Positions 52,601 to 64,000 of a stretch of DNA of 64,000 bases are shown here, piece by piece. Position numbers and translations under genes: made by a program. The DNA is from Siniperca chuatsi (taxonomy: Eukaryota > Chordata > Actinopteri > Centrarchiformes > Sinipercidae): positions 11,169,833 to 11,233,832 of the forward strand of contig NC_058045.1 in the NCBI RefSeq assembly GCF_020085105.1, read 5' to 3'. The notes beneath the pieces are model-generated. The model had not been told where the DNA came from and searched no databases. It saw only the letters and a program-made list of their open reading frames with translations. Numbering within the stretch: position 1 is the stretch's first letter; the number at the start of each line of letters is the position of its first letter.

Positions 52601-55600
52601 CAGTGAGAGCAAAGCCAAGGATTATCAGTAAATCAACGTCTGTCAATTATGGTTATGCTGCCATAAAACCATAGTGCTCCATGAACAAACAGGGCACGGA
52701 TGTAAAAGCAGGGTCGGCCTCAGGGATAATGATTAGTGTGGGTAAATGAGTGCATCCAGACACACAGCTGAGTAACAACAGTGGGGTGGTGGAAATAAAG
52801 GTAAAATATTACCTCCAGATTTCAACAAACCAGACACTGAATCCTTAGACAGTAGTTTTGAGTCTTACTGAATTGAACTTCTTGACTAGATCATATTTTT
52901 GACACTAACTGATGATATTTACTCTACTTACAGTATATGCATGATGAAGAGCTCCCCTTAATTCTAACCGTAAGCAAACAGGAGCTCATGTGCCTAATAC
53001 AATATGTGAAGTCAACTGACTTTTGCTCATGGCTGGTAGCACCCTGAAGGATTTCAAGAGACTTAACATAAAGACAATGAGTAGAACCCCTAATATCTAT
53101 ATTAATATCTCTAATATATGTCTACTGTAACTTCAGTTAAGTCGGTCAAACAATGACCATTCCTGGAGGCTTCAGTGTGAAATAAAGAGCAGGAGTCCAT
53201 ACCTGTAACTTTCCAATCAAAGCCATGACTGCAGCATATTATAATCCTACAAAAATATCTAGACATATTGTTGCAAGACTATCAAAGGCTTCTTAGAGTT
53301 TCCAGTTAAGATTCTGACATTGTAATTAGTCAGTGGTGAAGGAGTAAGTAAAAATACCAATATCAAAATTCTCCACCAAAAATAAAAGTCCTGCATTTAA
53401 AATCTTACTTAGGTAAAAGTACACAAGTATTATCAGCTAAATTCACTTAAAGTATTAAAAGTAAAAGAATCTGTGTGTGTGTACTGTGCCCCTGTGACTG
53501 ATGACAATAAATTGATGATGCATCAATGTGTAAGCAATGTTTTACTGTTGTAGCTGGTTGAGGTGAAGCTAGTTTTAAGTTTTTTATATACTGCTAGGTA
53601 GTTTAGTTTTGTGGTTCCCAATCTAGGGGTCGGACCCCTCCAAAAGGTCAAAAGATAAATCTGAGGGGTTGTGAAAATGGGAGAGGAAAGATGATTAATT
53701 TGTCAGACTTTTCTCTAATCTTTACTTTTCGAGAAATATTGGATAATTTGACCTCTTTGGGGCTCAAACACTTATTTACGGACGGAGCCACACAACGCTA
53801 TTTCAGCCATTCCAGCCATTCCAGCCATGATTTGTATGTCAAGTAATGTTAAATTACTAGCCCACGGATTTCTCCAGAATCGCATACCTCACCTTTAAGT
53901 ACAGTACTTGAGTAAATGCACTTATTTACATTTCACCACTGCAACAAGTTAAACTGGTATCTCTGGTATCAGAGATCAAAGTAATTCATTTTTTATGTGG
54001 GGAGACTGAGCCAGCCTACAGTTCGAAGCAGATTTTTAAATACGTTACAGTTTTTACTGAAAACAAAAAAGCAAACCAAGCCTATAACATATGGAGGCCA
54101 TCTGATGTTTACTGTATTGTAAATCCTGTAAATTCCATGATCCTCATCAAACATGTAGAGGAAGTATGACTAAGCTTCTGTGGAAAATGAAGCAATCTAA
54201 ACCAGCCCTAAAGCCTTGCCAACAGCAGGGTGTCCATGTCACAGTCAGTCGCAGCACAGTGAGTATTAACGACTGCTTTTCCCCACAGGCTTGACATGAC
54301 CTTTACAAAATCCTATGCAACTGAAGCTTAATGACTAACACACCAGTTGACATTTACAGAAGCCAGCTTGCCGTTGAATAGTTTACAGAAACATCAAAAT
54401 GCTAATGTTGCATGTACACAAAAGGGACCCCCAAGAGTGAAAGGAATGAACATATGTATGAAACTTAGCATAATGTAACAGTATCTGAAACAAACTATAA
54501 CAACAAACATTTCAGTAGGTTTCGCAACAGTTATTCAGTAGCAAAGTAGGGCATCTAGTTGAAAATCATGTTGGGTAGCTATAACAACAATTGTCTGGTA
54601 AAAACAAACAAATCCAAATGAATTAAACATCTTAGCTTAAAATTAAATGCACGTCACATCATGTGTGAGGCTGTGAAAAGGACATGAAGATTGATGAGGG
54701 AGTGGTAGGTATGCCTGTTGTGTAATACATCATTCCTATTTTGGCAGGGCTGTCAGTGGGATTGAATTTACATCAGAGGGCAGACAAGTGATGCAATGAT
54801 GTCAACACCCAGCCACACACCTCTTCCTGAAAGTCAGCTGTTGTGGTTACAAATCTTAGAGAGAAACACCAACACCCAGATCCTGTCAGGAGATGGACAT
54901 CTCGAGAACGCTTTGTGTCTGAGAGCCAATCGCCTGCATCTTGATTATCCCAGTATGGGAGAACAGGTCAGTAGAGCAACTGCCATTAAAGAAAGGGTCA
55001 GTGGACCCAAATGATGACCACATAAATTGTTCCCATTCCAGTGTATACATTACTGTGGAGAAGATGGCTATTTAGAGTGCTGTTTGGTATACATTCATCA
55101 GTCATAGCTTCTAAGCAACCTTGGAAAACACCATTTATCACATGTAGAAAGGAATTAATGGCATTAGCCAGGGGTCCATTAGAGGGTTAAAGTCTTACAT
55201 TAGCTTTATATTGCCTGAGGCGAGCAAAGGCGCGGGGACTGACGGGATAGGTACATCATTTACATTTCTAAAATCAGATAAGAACACAGAATAAAGAAGT
55301 TAACTCTTTAACCCTTTTTCTGTGCAGAACAATGCTCTGGTCTTTGAAGACCAGGCTGGGCTATTCAGCAGGGTTTCATGATAACCAGCCCTGTATAGAT
55401 AGACAGATGATAGGCCATTAGCTGGAGCGGAGCTGATACAAGACAAGCGAGACAATAGCTGACACTGCTGGAACGGCTTCATTGTGAAGCAGCAGCAGCA
55501 CATCTGTATTCAGAGGTGACGGAATAACAGCTTTAAATCTGTTCTACACGGTCTGCTCCAGCTGCAGAGTATAGATACAGGCCCCTGCACAGCACTTCAA

Positions 55601-58600
55601 ACAGAGCTGCCCAGCCCAACCTGCACACCAGACAGGTGCCAAGGAGCTCCCTACATCCCCACTCCACCCTTATCAGAGAACAACAGGAGAATGAGGTAAG
55701 CAGCTGAGGAATTAGCAGTAAATAAGCCTGATAAGAGCTGTCTTAATGACTCCGCTGTCTGTTAAATGTGTAATCATGGAGCGTTTTATGCAGGCCGTGT
55801 TCAATACAGCTCCCAGGAAATGCCTGTGAGGTAAGTCAAATTTATGTAAATGGCTCTTTCTTATATTTTGTTTCCACATTACACATTAGAAACACTGATT
55901 AAAATGTTTCAATAGGGTGTTCACTCCAAGTGGTAATAATAAACACGTGCTTGGGGCTCTTCCATATAACAGCCATCAGAACCTTGGCTTATGTTGACCC
56001 TCAGTGTTCAAGGTCTGAACCGCCCACATTCATGATCCCCCCTCCCACGCACACCTCAATTGCTCCATAGCCTTTCTTTCTGCTTTTGTCTGTCAAGGCT
56101 AGCTTGTATGACATCGGTTTTGTCCAAGAATAATGTATACTGGACAGAGCCTGTTGGTCTTGTTGATTACGTTATCTACAGAGTGTCTTCAATTTCTGGG
56201 ACAAATTAAATAATGGGGGAAAAAAAGTCTGCATTCCAGCACAGACACAACACAGAGATGGGAAATCATAGCAGCATAGTAGAAAGGCATTTATGAGAAA
56301 AGAGAGAAGCCAGACTGTCAAGGTTGGAGTCACAATAATAAGAGGAATATATGTTCCACATAAGAAAAGCTTTTAGAAGTTTCAGTTAAAGCAGCTAAAT
56401 TAGCCAGCTTCAACCCTAATTAGTAATTTATTGATGTTCTGACACAGTTTTCTTGACTGGAAAACTCAAAGCAAAACTGATGATCACAGTCCACACCTCA
56501 CAGTTACCAACACAAAGCCACTAGATGTCACTGTGGCCCCATTTCATCTCCCATCAGCTGATCGACTGACACTAACCTCTGTGTGTGACAAGTGCTGAGA
56601 GACTGCCTCTGTAAGGGGATGCTAACTCTGCTCTGTCTAAACTGCACAGCTGCAATGTGTGGAAAGTGTCTGAATAAGCTATTACTATTCAGGACCAGTT
56701 CCACAATTCCCGTCCCCTCTGTCTGCAATACTCTCAAACCACAACAGTGCCTGGCAGCAGGGGGCTTGGAAATTACCGTACGCTGCAGCTCTGCTGGAGT
56801 AGGATTGCATACATTATGCTGCATTTGAACCTAGGGTCCTGCCTGTAGGGAGTACCACAGCCCTGCCAATAAAAAATACAAAAAGGATTTTCACACATGC
56901 TTACTGTTATTACTGAAATAATTGCAGTGGTGATAATGCTTATAGACCAATTTGACAATCAAACACATGAAAATTCTGATACAATTCTAACTGTGCAAGG
57001 TTATTCTTATGTTAGACAGCAACAGATGGGGAGATAGATGATTCAAAACACAGAACAAACACACATACAAAACAGAAAATGTATAGAAATCCTCCTTGTC
57101 CTCTCTTTCCTTCCCTCCTTTACACTCATATCTACGCCTTTCAGTCAAACATCACAAAAAGGCAAAGTGGAAGTATTAATGAAACAGCATCTACCTGACT
57201 GCTGCTATCAAGCTTCTGTTTGTTCTGACTGATGGGGGAAAGTAATCCGATTCTTTTCAGGGCAGCCAGTGCACAAAATCAATACTATATAAGGAGGCCT
57301 GATGAATTTGAAATTTGTACTCAGAGTGGATATTGATCAGTCTCAGTCAAAAGACTTTTGAAAGCCCATGTAGATTTATAATCGATATGTAGTTTCAAAC
57401 ACATAACTCTACTTTTATAAATGTGACATCTACATTAATCTATCATTTTAAAATAACTTCACTTGATCATGGTGCTATGTTGTATGTAATAAGCAGAGGT
57501 GCTGTAACTTTCATATTCATCAGATAAAATTTAGACAACACATAGCATTGATACTCTAGCAGCAGGACTTACAGAGAACTGGGCTGGGCGTGGTGCTCTT
57601 GCCTGGGAGGGACAATATGAGTCAAAGGCCCCTCCTCTTGGTCTGCCTCAAGCAGGAAAGATGGGGCAGCTACTGGGAGATTGCATGGAGCAGTCAATAG
57701 AGATTCTGGATGTTTAATACCATCACGCAGTCAATGCATTATCCCTGGCATTAGAGCTATCAGCATTTTTGAGAAATAAAAAATTCAAACGTGATTAAGA
57801 AATAACAGTTCCGTATTAGTTGCAGTGGATATCTAACCATGATATGCTTAAAATGAAAGACTCATAGTGCCTTACTTAACATGGCGGTCTAGCAGACAGA
57901 GCCTGTATCATGTGTGATTGAAAATATCTCTGTTCAGTCTTCCTGTGTCTCATCAAAATGAGAGCTGTGTGCTGGAAAGTATTCTCCAGACTCCTATCTA
58001 ATATCATTAGGAGCGGATATACATCGCCTGGACTAATCCAGCTGTTCGCCGCAATTACATTTTAGCCTCTTAGACATATCTGACCCAAGTTCATTGCACT
58101 AGTGCTTTCCCGGCACGACTTCATGATTGAGTTACTGGCTGGAAAGGGAGTCTAGTAAAAATACTTATGAGCCGTGTTCATATTCAATTCAATTTTACAA
58201 ATTGTCTTATTTTAATCAAAGAAAGACCTTAGTTTTGTAAAAGGAAGGCCCAAATTTAGGAGTATAACAGCCCATGTCTGCCTATATTTTAATTACCTAT
58301 CAAGTCATTATAGTCATATTAGTAACAGCTAGAAAATTGCTTTACATACTCAATAGTTGTTCATAGCTCTACCTACTACACAAGGTATAGTGCAGTTGTA
58401 GTATTTTCCCTGTGTTTAGCTGGTACAATACCTGTACCTGACATAATAACAGGTTTATTTTAAAATTCAAACCAACATAGAAAATACCATTATCATGCAC
58501 TGTATTAGATGCCCTTCAAAGGGAGTGAGATCAAAGTTTAAAAACTGGGGCACAAGAGACTTACGTAAATAAATATACTATATGACATTTATAGAAATCC

Positions 58601-61600
58601 GCTCAGCCAGCAGGATGAGGCCGCATAGGTCTCAGAGACAGACTCCAGCCAGACTCTGCTCTGTATCTTGCAATTTGAATGTTGGCTCTCAAATGGATCC
58701 TTCATTAACCTGGCATCTGGAGGCCATCTAATAAGCAGACTTTTCCTCGAAGCACAACTCCAATCTGTCTCTCTGAAATGAGGGTGCTGAACTGCGATGA
58801 GCACCAAGGACATGTAGTCTGTGTCTGGGCGTGTTTGAGGAAGAAGAGAGGCAGTCACTGAGGAAATACAAGGCACTAAGCTATGCGTAGTCACACAGTC
58901 CTGTCTTTGTTTTCTTAACATTTGTTTGTTCTGCCACCTGCCCACTGACACATGAATTATACTGCGGGGATGTTACTCGGTGTTCTATTAAATACAGATT
59001 AAACCTATTGAACCTTTCGATCATTCTGGTTGGGCCAGCTCTCTCTATCCAAAGCTGGTCCAATAATTTATGTTGTTGTAGAGTCTAACACACCAATTTT
59101 CTGCCTCAGCACAGGAGTGTAGTGAGCTGTAGAACTAGTGACTATCAGAGTGCTGCATTGATGATGCGTCTCTCCATACAGCAGCAGGCAACTAGTTGCA
59201 GCAAAGCCCCCTGGCGCTGTCCATGGTGTTGAAGAGAACAAAAGCATCAAAGCCAGAGCTCTCCTCCTCGCTCCTCTCGTACAGGGAGGGGCCGAGCTGT
59301 GAAGGGGGAGGGGCCACGTGTACTTGATTCAATTAGGCAGCCTGTGAGGCCTCCCCTGGGAGAAGGCTGCAATGAAGGGGGCTGCAGGCCTGTCTAACAA
59401 AGACGTTCAACCCACCCCTTTGCCCCTACTGAATCCACCTCATTAGTCAGCCGAGTAAGTGTTGATCATCTCAAACAGTGTCCTCACCACACAACAGTAT
59501 GAGGAGGAACAAATCTTCTACTGACTCTCCGTCAGGCAAGGCAACATGTCAGATATAATTTTTTTTTTACCCTTGTAAGGTTTTTCATTTCACTGGTGAG
59601 TATTTGCACTGCAGAGACCCATATTTTGTGCATTTTGTGTATACTGTACATTCCGTGTGTATTTGTTTACTGTATGTGTATAAATCCTGGCTAGACAACC
59701 TCAAGGAATGGACTGGCTGCAGTTTCTCAACCCTAATACGCTCAGAGCGCAAGAGCTGTTGAGATCCCTGACTGCCCAAGCATACACCAGCACACCCCTG
59801 TGGCCCCCAAGGTCACGGGATGATATGTGATGTGCAGTGTATACCAGTAATTAAAATTACTTTTCTGTAAAAGTAATTATATACTTCTGTCTGTCCATAG
59901 TAGTTGAGCCACACCAGTGACAGAAATTGACACGAGAAAATAAACACCAGAAATATCAGTTCCTCCAAGCTGTGTGTGAGCATCAATAGAAATCATATCT
60001 CTTGGCAAACATCTGTCATATCCACTATCTGACTCATACCACTGAAAGTCCTACATGTTTCAAAGTTTCCTCTGTATCACAGAGAATAAGCAGAGCTTTT
60101 AGCTCTTTTGAATGTCAGACAGATAAATACGATCCAGCGACATTAGTATTCATTTTCCGTTCTGCTGGTCCTTTGAAACACAGCAGATGTCTATGTTTCT
60201 GCATTTGCACGTTGTCAGAGTTGCTTAGAAGCAATGGTGGAAAAAGAGAAAAAAAATGGAAACATCTGCTTGGTCTGCTTTAATCAGTGCCACACCATAT
60301 CTGTCAACACCAATCTGTTAAAAACATTTTCAAGATCATTATACAGAGATGTGAAACACGGCAAGCTGAAAAAACATACTAATGCTTTAATTGATGGTAT
60401 AGGAGTAGTTAATATAGGCTGAAAGTGTTCGGATAGGACCACAGTGTGATATATGGTGTTTGATCCCTTGGGAGACTTTTGGTTTTCATGGCTATATTGG
60501 CCACCATGCAATAAATCTCAAGCTATTTTGTTTTAATCAAATTCTTTTGATTTGTACAAATAACTACCAGAGTGCTCCTGTCATCGCAGATGAATCTAGG
60601 CATTGGTCTGTTCAGTCACAGCCACCCTAACTGCTCATGTGCACTCACATCCACATACAGGCCCACCAACCTGCAGGCTTACACCTGCTGTGCTCTGGGA
60701 CCACTTGGCTGTTTTAGCAATCATTGCCATCATAGGAACCAGAGATAATTACACAGCTTCCACCCACCAGGCTGGCCTGCTTCGCTAAAACCGTATTGCT
60801 CCAGTGCAGCAATAACACTTGTCTAAATGAATGCATGGCACTTTACTGCACGACTGACAGCGCCCATTTATTCTGCCGTCCAACTGGAAAGAAAAAACAA
60901 ATTAATTTGGCACTCAAGGCCCCCACCCCTGAGAATAATGTATCACCGTTCCCTCAAACCGCAACCCCCACCCCAAAATCACCACCATTATTCAACCCTC
61001 TTTTTATGATTCCCAGTTTTAGGTAACACAACTGTTAAAGAATCTTCCATAAAAGCCTTTTACATTAATACAGAAAGATGAATTACTGGTGTTTGATCTC
61101 AATCTGCTCTCATCAGCATTTCCATATATCTTGAATAATTATTACATTTGTCTAAAACATGCATTTATCCCATTTATTTATTTATTATTAATCCCCACAG
61201 TGGAAAATGTCCATTTGTCAAACCAAACTAATTGATCTACATATTTTAAAAAATTTAGCTGAGTGTACTAAGAGCTTCATCTTTCCATCGCGTCAGTATC
61301 AGGTTCATGGTGCATTTGTTTGCTAGCCACAGTCTCTTTGTTCACTTTACACCGTCAAGTTCATGTCTGGGCGAGAGAATAACAGCTCTCTAACAATTAT
61401 CACTTGTGCACCCAGATCCCAGTAACACGTCTCCTCCTTCCCTAGGGGAGGACAGACGTTGGGCTTTACACTCTCTTATGCCCCATTATATTTATGCAAA
61501 TTTGACTAAAATCAGGGGAAATCAGGGGGCATCCTTTCCTGTTAGTGCTAATTAGCAATAAATACTATATTGTATACATTATACATGAATTCCCCCTCTA

Positions 61601-64000
61601 TGCAGCTATACATTGTCACCTTGAGCAGAAGGTGAGAGTTTGGATTGTAACACTAAGAACTCTTTATTTTCTACAGTCTAGCAGAGTGTGCAGGAACTAA
61701 GCCAAATAGTGACAAATTCTGTATAGATCTACAGTCATTCGCAATATTAAGCTGAAGTGACCTTTTTAACAGTTATTGTCCAGGAACATAATATTTACGA
61801 GCATAATACACAAGAGAGCCAGGCTGCAAAGAGATCTATTAATATCATATGACTATAGCTTGCCAATGAATCAGGCCTCATAAAGCAGCCAAACAGTAGG
61901 AGAGAGAGAGACCGGGCACATAGGTGGTGAGACACATCATATCCAAGATTGCCACTCTGCTCCCGAGAGGTAATAAATGGTATTTTCTCAGATCCCATAA
62001 AAGAGGCTGCATTAAGACAAACATGTTGAAAAGCAATTATTAAAGAGCAATAAAGTATGTTTAGTACCCTCTCCAGGCAAGTGGCGCACATATTTTTTTA
62101 GTAACTGAGCTGAGAAGTGAGGCCTGTGGCCCCACGACTATCTGGGGGCTCCATGTGAAAAAAATGAGGGAAAATTGACTTATGACAAAGTAGACATGAA
62201 TATGTGCTTTGTTATTGTTGAATCTTTGAGAAAGCAAATCTTGTTTTTTTATTGGATACAAGGTTAGTGACTAAGCTGAAAGGCATTGTGTTTTTTACAT
62301 ACAAGCATCTACTGAAAACAGGGATAAAATGAGGCCCTAAATTGGCCAATATGGAGTATAAAATCATGTAGGATTGATGCAGGAAAATAGTTGGGATTAA
62401 ATCCACTACCACTCAATGACTACTTTTTTAAGATGATACAAGTCTTTATCATAGAGATAAGAAGTATATACTATGATTTATCACAATGATTTAAGTTGTA
62501 AAATGCAGGAGAAATTACCAAAAATTATTTTTATCATTAAAAACTATTGCTAATGGAAGCTGTTTGCTGCAAAGTGATCAGTCCAGGAGTTGCAGTGTAA
62601 AATGACTCTAATATTCACTTACACACACTCAGTGGCCACTTTATTAGGTACACCTGTACAATCTAATGTACAATAGATTTCACATTAGATTACTAATACA
62701 ACAGCTCTACCATAACATCTATTTTTTATAAAGCTCATAATGTTTTTGGTGATATTGTCGGAAATGTCAATTATATGTTTTTGTTTATGAGGTCATAGTT
62801 AAAGGTGGTGTTGTTCTGGACTGCATTATATTGAGGTGTTTCTATTTTTGTTCTTTTCCACTTACATACATGAGGGAGGCAGAATATTAGAAACACCTCT
62901 CAGTATAATGCAGTCCTGTACCACCACTAACTATGACCTCAATGCTAAAACATAGAATTGAATTAACACCTCAATGACAGTGTCAAGAAACGGAACAGTA
63001 GGCATTATGAAAATAGACTTTGTGGCAGAACAGTTGTGTTGGATTGCATTAGATTGCACATGTGTACCTAATAAAGTGGCCAATAAGTGTAGATATTTCT
63101 GACATCACAGTGTTTTGACTGGTGGTGACAGAACTCAGATCTGACTAAATGAGACATAGTGCTGACAGCTGAGTGTTGAAGTAGATAAAATCAACAATCC
63201 ACACTACACTGTATGACTTATCTATAACAACAAAGGAAAACAGTTCAACAAGAAACACAAAGAATGGCTGTTGTCATGACAATACATTTCAATCTTGTTT
63301 TAACAACGTATTCTGTACCACCTAGATAATGAAATAAAGCTGTCCAAAAGTAAGTGTTCCAAAGTGAAGCATAAGCAATTAAGCCCCTCACTCACCCTCA
63401 TCCCCTTCTGCCCTAGTTCTGACATCAGCTTCCTGTATAGTTCCTGGTGGAGGAGCCATGTGGATGACTGAGTTATCTGCATACATCAACAAACATACAG
63501 ACAACACTGTAGAAACACTTGGCCCTTCTGGAAGGTTTCAGGGCACATTAAAAACTGTGCAAACATTCCTGATTTAGCAACAGTTTAGTTTCACATGTTC
63601 TCCCTGTAAATGTTTGACTTTAGTCCTCATGTTACCAGTGGTTATGGAGTAGTACTCCCACATCAGAGCAGCAGCTCCAGTAAACATGGTAGCACAGTCT
63701 CGTTCCAGAAACCGAAAGGTGTGCTTCCACACAGGCTGCATCTCGAGGGAAACAACCTGGGAAACCTGCAGCAAACACAGGGGAGGATCACAGCAACACA
63801 CAACAAAGGACTCAATGTGGCTTCAGGAAATTATCTGCATTCATCAAAAATTAAAACATACTCTGAATCCATCTGTAGTCGACTGTAAATCCATATTAAG
63901 CGCAGCTTGTCCCTGGGTTAATAATGAGTCTCTGGGTGGGAATGGGAGGACATGATGATCAACAGTTGGCACAGCGAGGCTGATCCCAGCAGGCAGTGCT
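43613..64000 (-). CDS. ccdc33: Coiled-coil domain-containing protein 33 (C2 plus coiled coil), partial at the 5' end
   Basis: Minus-strand exons, 5' to 3': beyond 64000 to 63862, 63765-63636, 63476-63396, possibly 57705-57573 and 49288-49223, then 48119-47914, 47777-47714, 45960-45765, 45065-44977, 44869-44738, 44591-44498, 44421-44297, 44134-44006, 43882-43766, 43675-43613. The first exons give FR/VSQVVSLEMQPVWKHTFRFL and WEYYSITT, the end of a C2-like domain as in mammalian CCDC33, then HQELYRKLMSELGQKGMRV. The last nine or ten exons are phase-consistent coiled coil: LPSHDALAQILPNYHYLF, EVQNYRSAMSKMAEDIIALR, KNDSEKELLKRQ, LEATVKQQEKVIEKMEKAL, EEMELALAAENTRLREELDR, EDNSKLWGRQKQEMLTRLSE. Mammalian CCDC33 is mainly testis-expressed and of unclear function. 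Frames in the 63.4, 57.6 and 49.2 kb exons do not all join, so exons may be missing or wrongly bordered there. Confidence 0.85.
46000..47700. other. ccdc33 intron, nothing recognised
   Basis: Intron between the exons at 47714-47777 and 45765-45960. Several short open frames on both strands; none shows a motif or splice context. Confidence 0.5.
48204..48729. mobile_element. piggyBac-like MITE in a ccdc33 intron
   Basis: Both ends are TTAA followed by a CCCTT-type inverted terminus: TTAACCCTTATGTTCTATTT at the left; the right end read in reverse is TTAACCCTTGTGTGTTGTTG. TTAA duplication and CCCTT ends are typical of piggyBac-type elements. Internal GGGGTCCTGGAGACCCC and AGAGACCCCAGC recall related fish elements. 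526 bp with both TTAA copies, no transposase. Confidence 0.6.
49504..50039. mobile_element. hAT-type MITE ('CAGTGGTGGAAAGTAAC' family)
   Basis: The left end is CAGTGGTGGAAAGTAACTTG; the right end in reverse is CAATGGAGGCAGAAGTACTC. Inside are the usual phrases TTTTACTTAAGTAAAAG, ATTACATTTTGGAGGCAAAT and CTCCATTACATTTT seen in many fish genomes. No clear target-site duplication. It is intronic to ccdc33. Confidence 0.65.
52469..52522. repeat. GA-rich microsatellite
   Basis: Imperfect (GA)n tract, GGAGAGAGAGAGAGAGCG then ACAGAGAGAGAGAGAGG, inside a ccdc33 intron. Confidence 0.75.
53331..53941. mobile_element. Composite MITE with CAGTGGTGAA ends
   Basis: A perfect 10-bp terminal inverted repeat: CAGTGGTGAA (53331-53340) and TTCACCACTG (53932-53941). 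Subterminal AAGTAAAAGTAC-type motifs tie it to the element at 49504-50039, in diverged form. Its middle carries another fish repeat phrase (GGTTCCCAATCTAGGGGTCG, about 53613-53632), so one element seems nested in another. Confidence 0.65.
57706..62624. other. Large ccdc33 intron, no recognised exon
   Basis: Several short open frames exist (58589-58951 -, 60002-60283 +, 60796-61026 +), with no motifs. A minus-strand stretch at about 59190-59280 reads SEEESSGFDAFVLFNTMDS before a stop; I could not place it in any gene. Otherwise I see nothing. Confidence 0.4.
62625..63090. mobile_element. Foldback-type MITE, long nested inverted repeats
   Basis: The terminal 29-bp ends (62625-62653 and 63062-63090) are inverted copies with two mismatches, core GGCCACTTTATTAGGTACAC. 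A second pair of inverted arms sits inside (about 62788-62850 against about 62884-62942; shared GAGGTCATAGTTA and GGACTGCATTATA), so the whole 466 bp can fold on itself. Similar termini (CCACTTTATTCGATACACCT) occur near 6110. No coding capacity. Confidence 0.7.

Larger units (their letters stand above)
50040..57572. other. Large ccdc33 intron
   Basis: About 7.5 kb with no exon I can support. It holds a purine-rich GA microsatellite (52469-52522) and a MITE at 53331-53941. The open frame at 54796-55014 has no recognisable features. Regulatory elements could be hidden here, but none can be called by eye. Confidence 0.45.

Noticed and set aside
58589-58951. 120-codon minus-strand open frame as a ccdc33 exon
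   Set aside because: The translation shows no coiled-coil or C2 features and no good splice borders were found.
59190-59280. Minus-strand stretch reading SEEESSGFDAFVLFNTMDS
   Set aside because: It looks protein-like but ends in a stop soon after, and I could find no phase-compatible link to ccdc33; left unassigned.
63610-63955. Plus-strand open frames of about 90 codons
   Set aside because: They overlap minus-strand ccdc33 exons that have splice sites, correct phases and C2-like sequence.

Overview
The window is vertebrate, almost certainly teleost, nuclear DNA. Genes are split into short GT-AG exons, introns are AT-rich, and fish-type repeats (hAT, piggyBac and foldback MITEs, a Helentron remnant, an L1 3' end) lie between and inside them. 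Six protein genes are recognisable from their translations: arih1 (-, partial), hexa (+), nr2e3 (+), stoml1 (+), cyp11a1 (+) and ccdc33 (-, partial). Their human orthologues all map to 15q23-q24, so this is a conserved syntenic block with local rearrangement.

Layout. 1-8.0 kb: first three coding exons of arih1 on the minus strand; the catalytic part lies beyond the left edge. 8.0-9.8 kb: intergenic, with an old interspersed repeat and a perfect E-box palindrome of the lysosomal CLEAR type just upstream of hexa. 9.8-17.3 kb: complete 14-exon hexa (533 aa by my splicing), with an extra, broken copy of one exon inside the intron after exon 11. 17.5-25.2 kb: repeat territory, comprising a degenerate teleost repeat, a lone diverged satellite monomer, a Helentron remnant (Pif1-type helicase end plus AP-endonuclease), another old repeat, then a 4.6-kb tandem array that partly alternates long (~177 bp) and short (~149 bp) monomers and carries a duplicated GC-rich/minisatellite insert. 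25.2-31.2 kb: gene-poor. 31.3-33.6 kb: complete nr2e3 (8 coding exons, 420 aa). 35.1-38.6 kb: complete stoml1 (7 exons, 408 aa); a 5'-truncated L1 is inserted exactly at its stop codon. 40.1-43.0 kb: complete cyp11a1 (9 exons, 518 aa). 43.6-64.0 kb: ccdc33 on the minus strand, converging on cyp11a1; its 5' end is beyond the right edge and its introns hold several MITEs.

The genes do not form a pathway: a ubiquitin ligase, a lysosomal glycosidase, a photoreceptor nuclear receptor, a stomatin/SCP2 membrane protein, the cholesterol side-chain cleavage P450 and a coiled-coil/C2 protein. I found no evidence of a new multi-gene system. The most unusual items are the decayed duplicate hexa exon with its template-switch-like palindrome, the L1 whose target-site duplication copies the stoml1 stop codon, and the higher-order tandem array near the Helentron. 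Exon borders were set by eye from splice consensus, reading-phase continuity and family sequence; no alignment was run.
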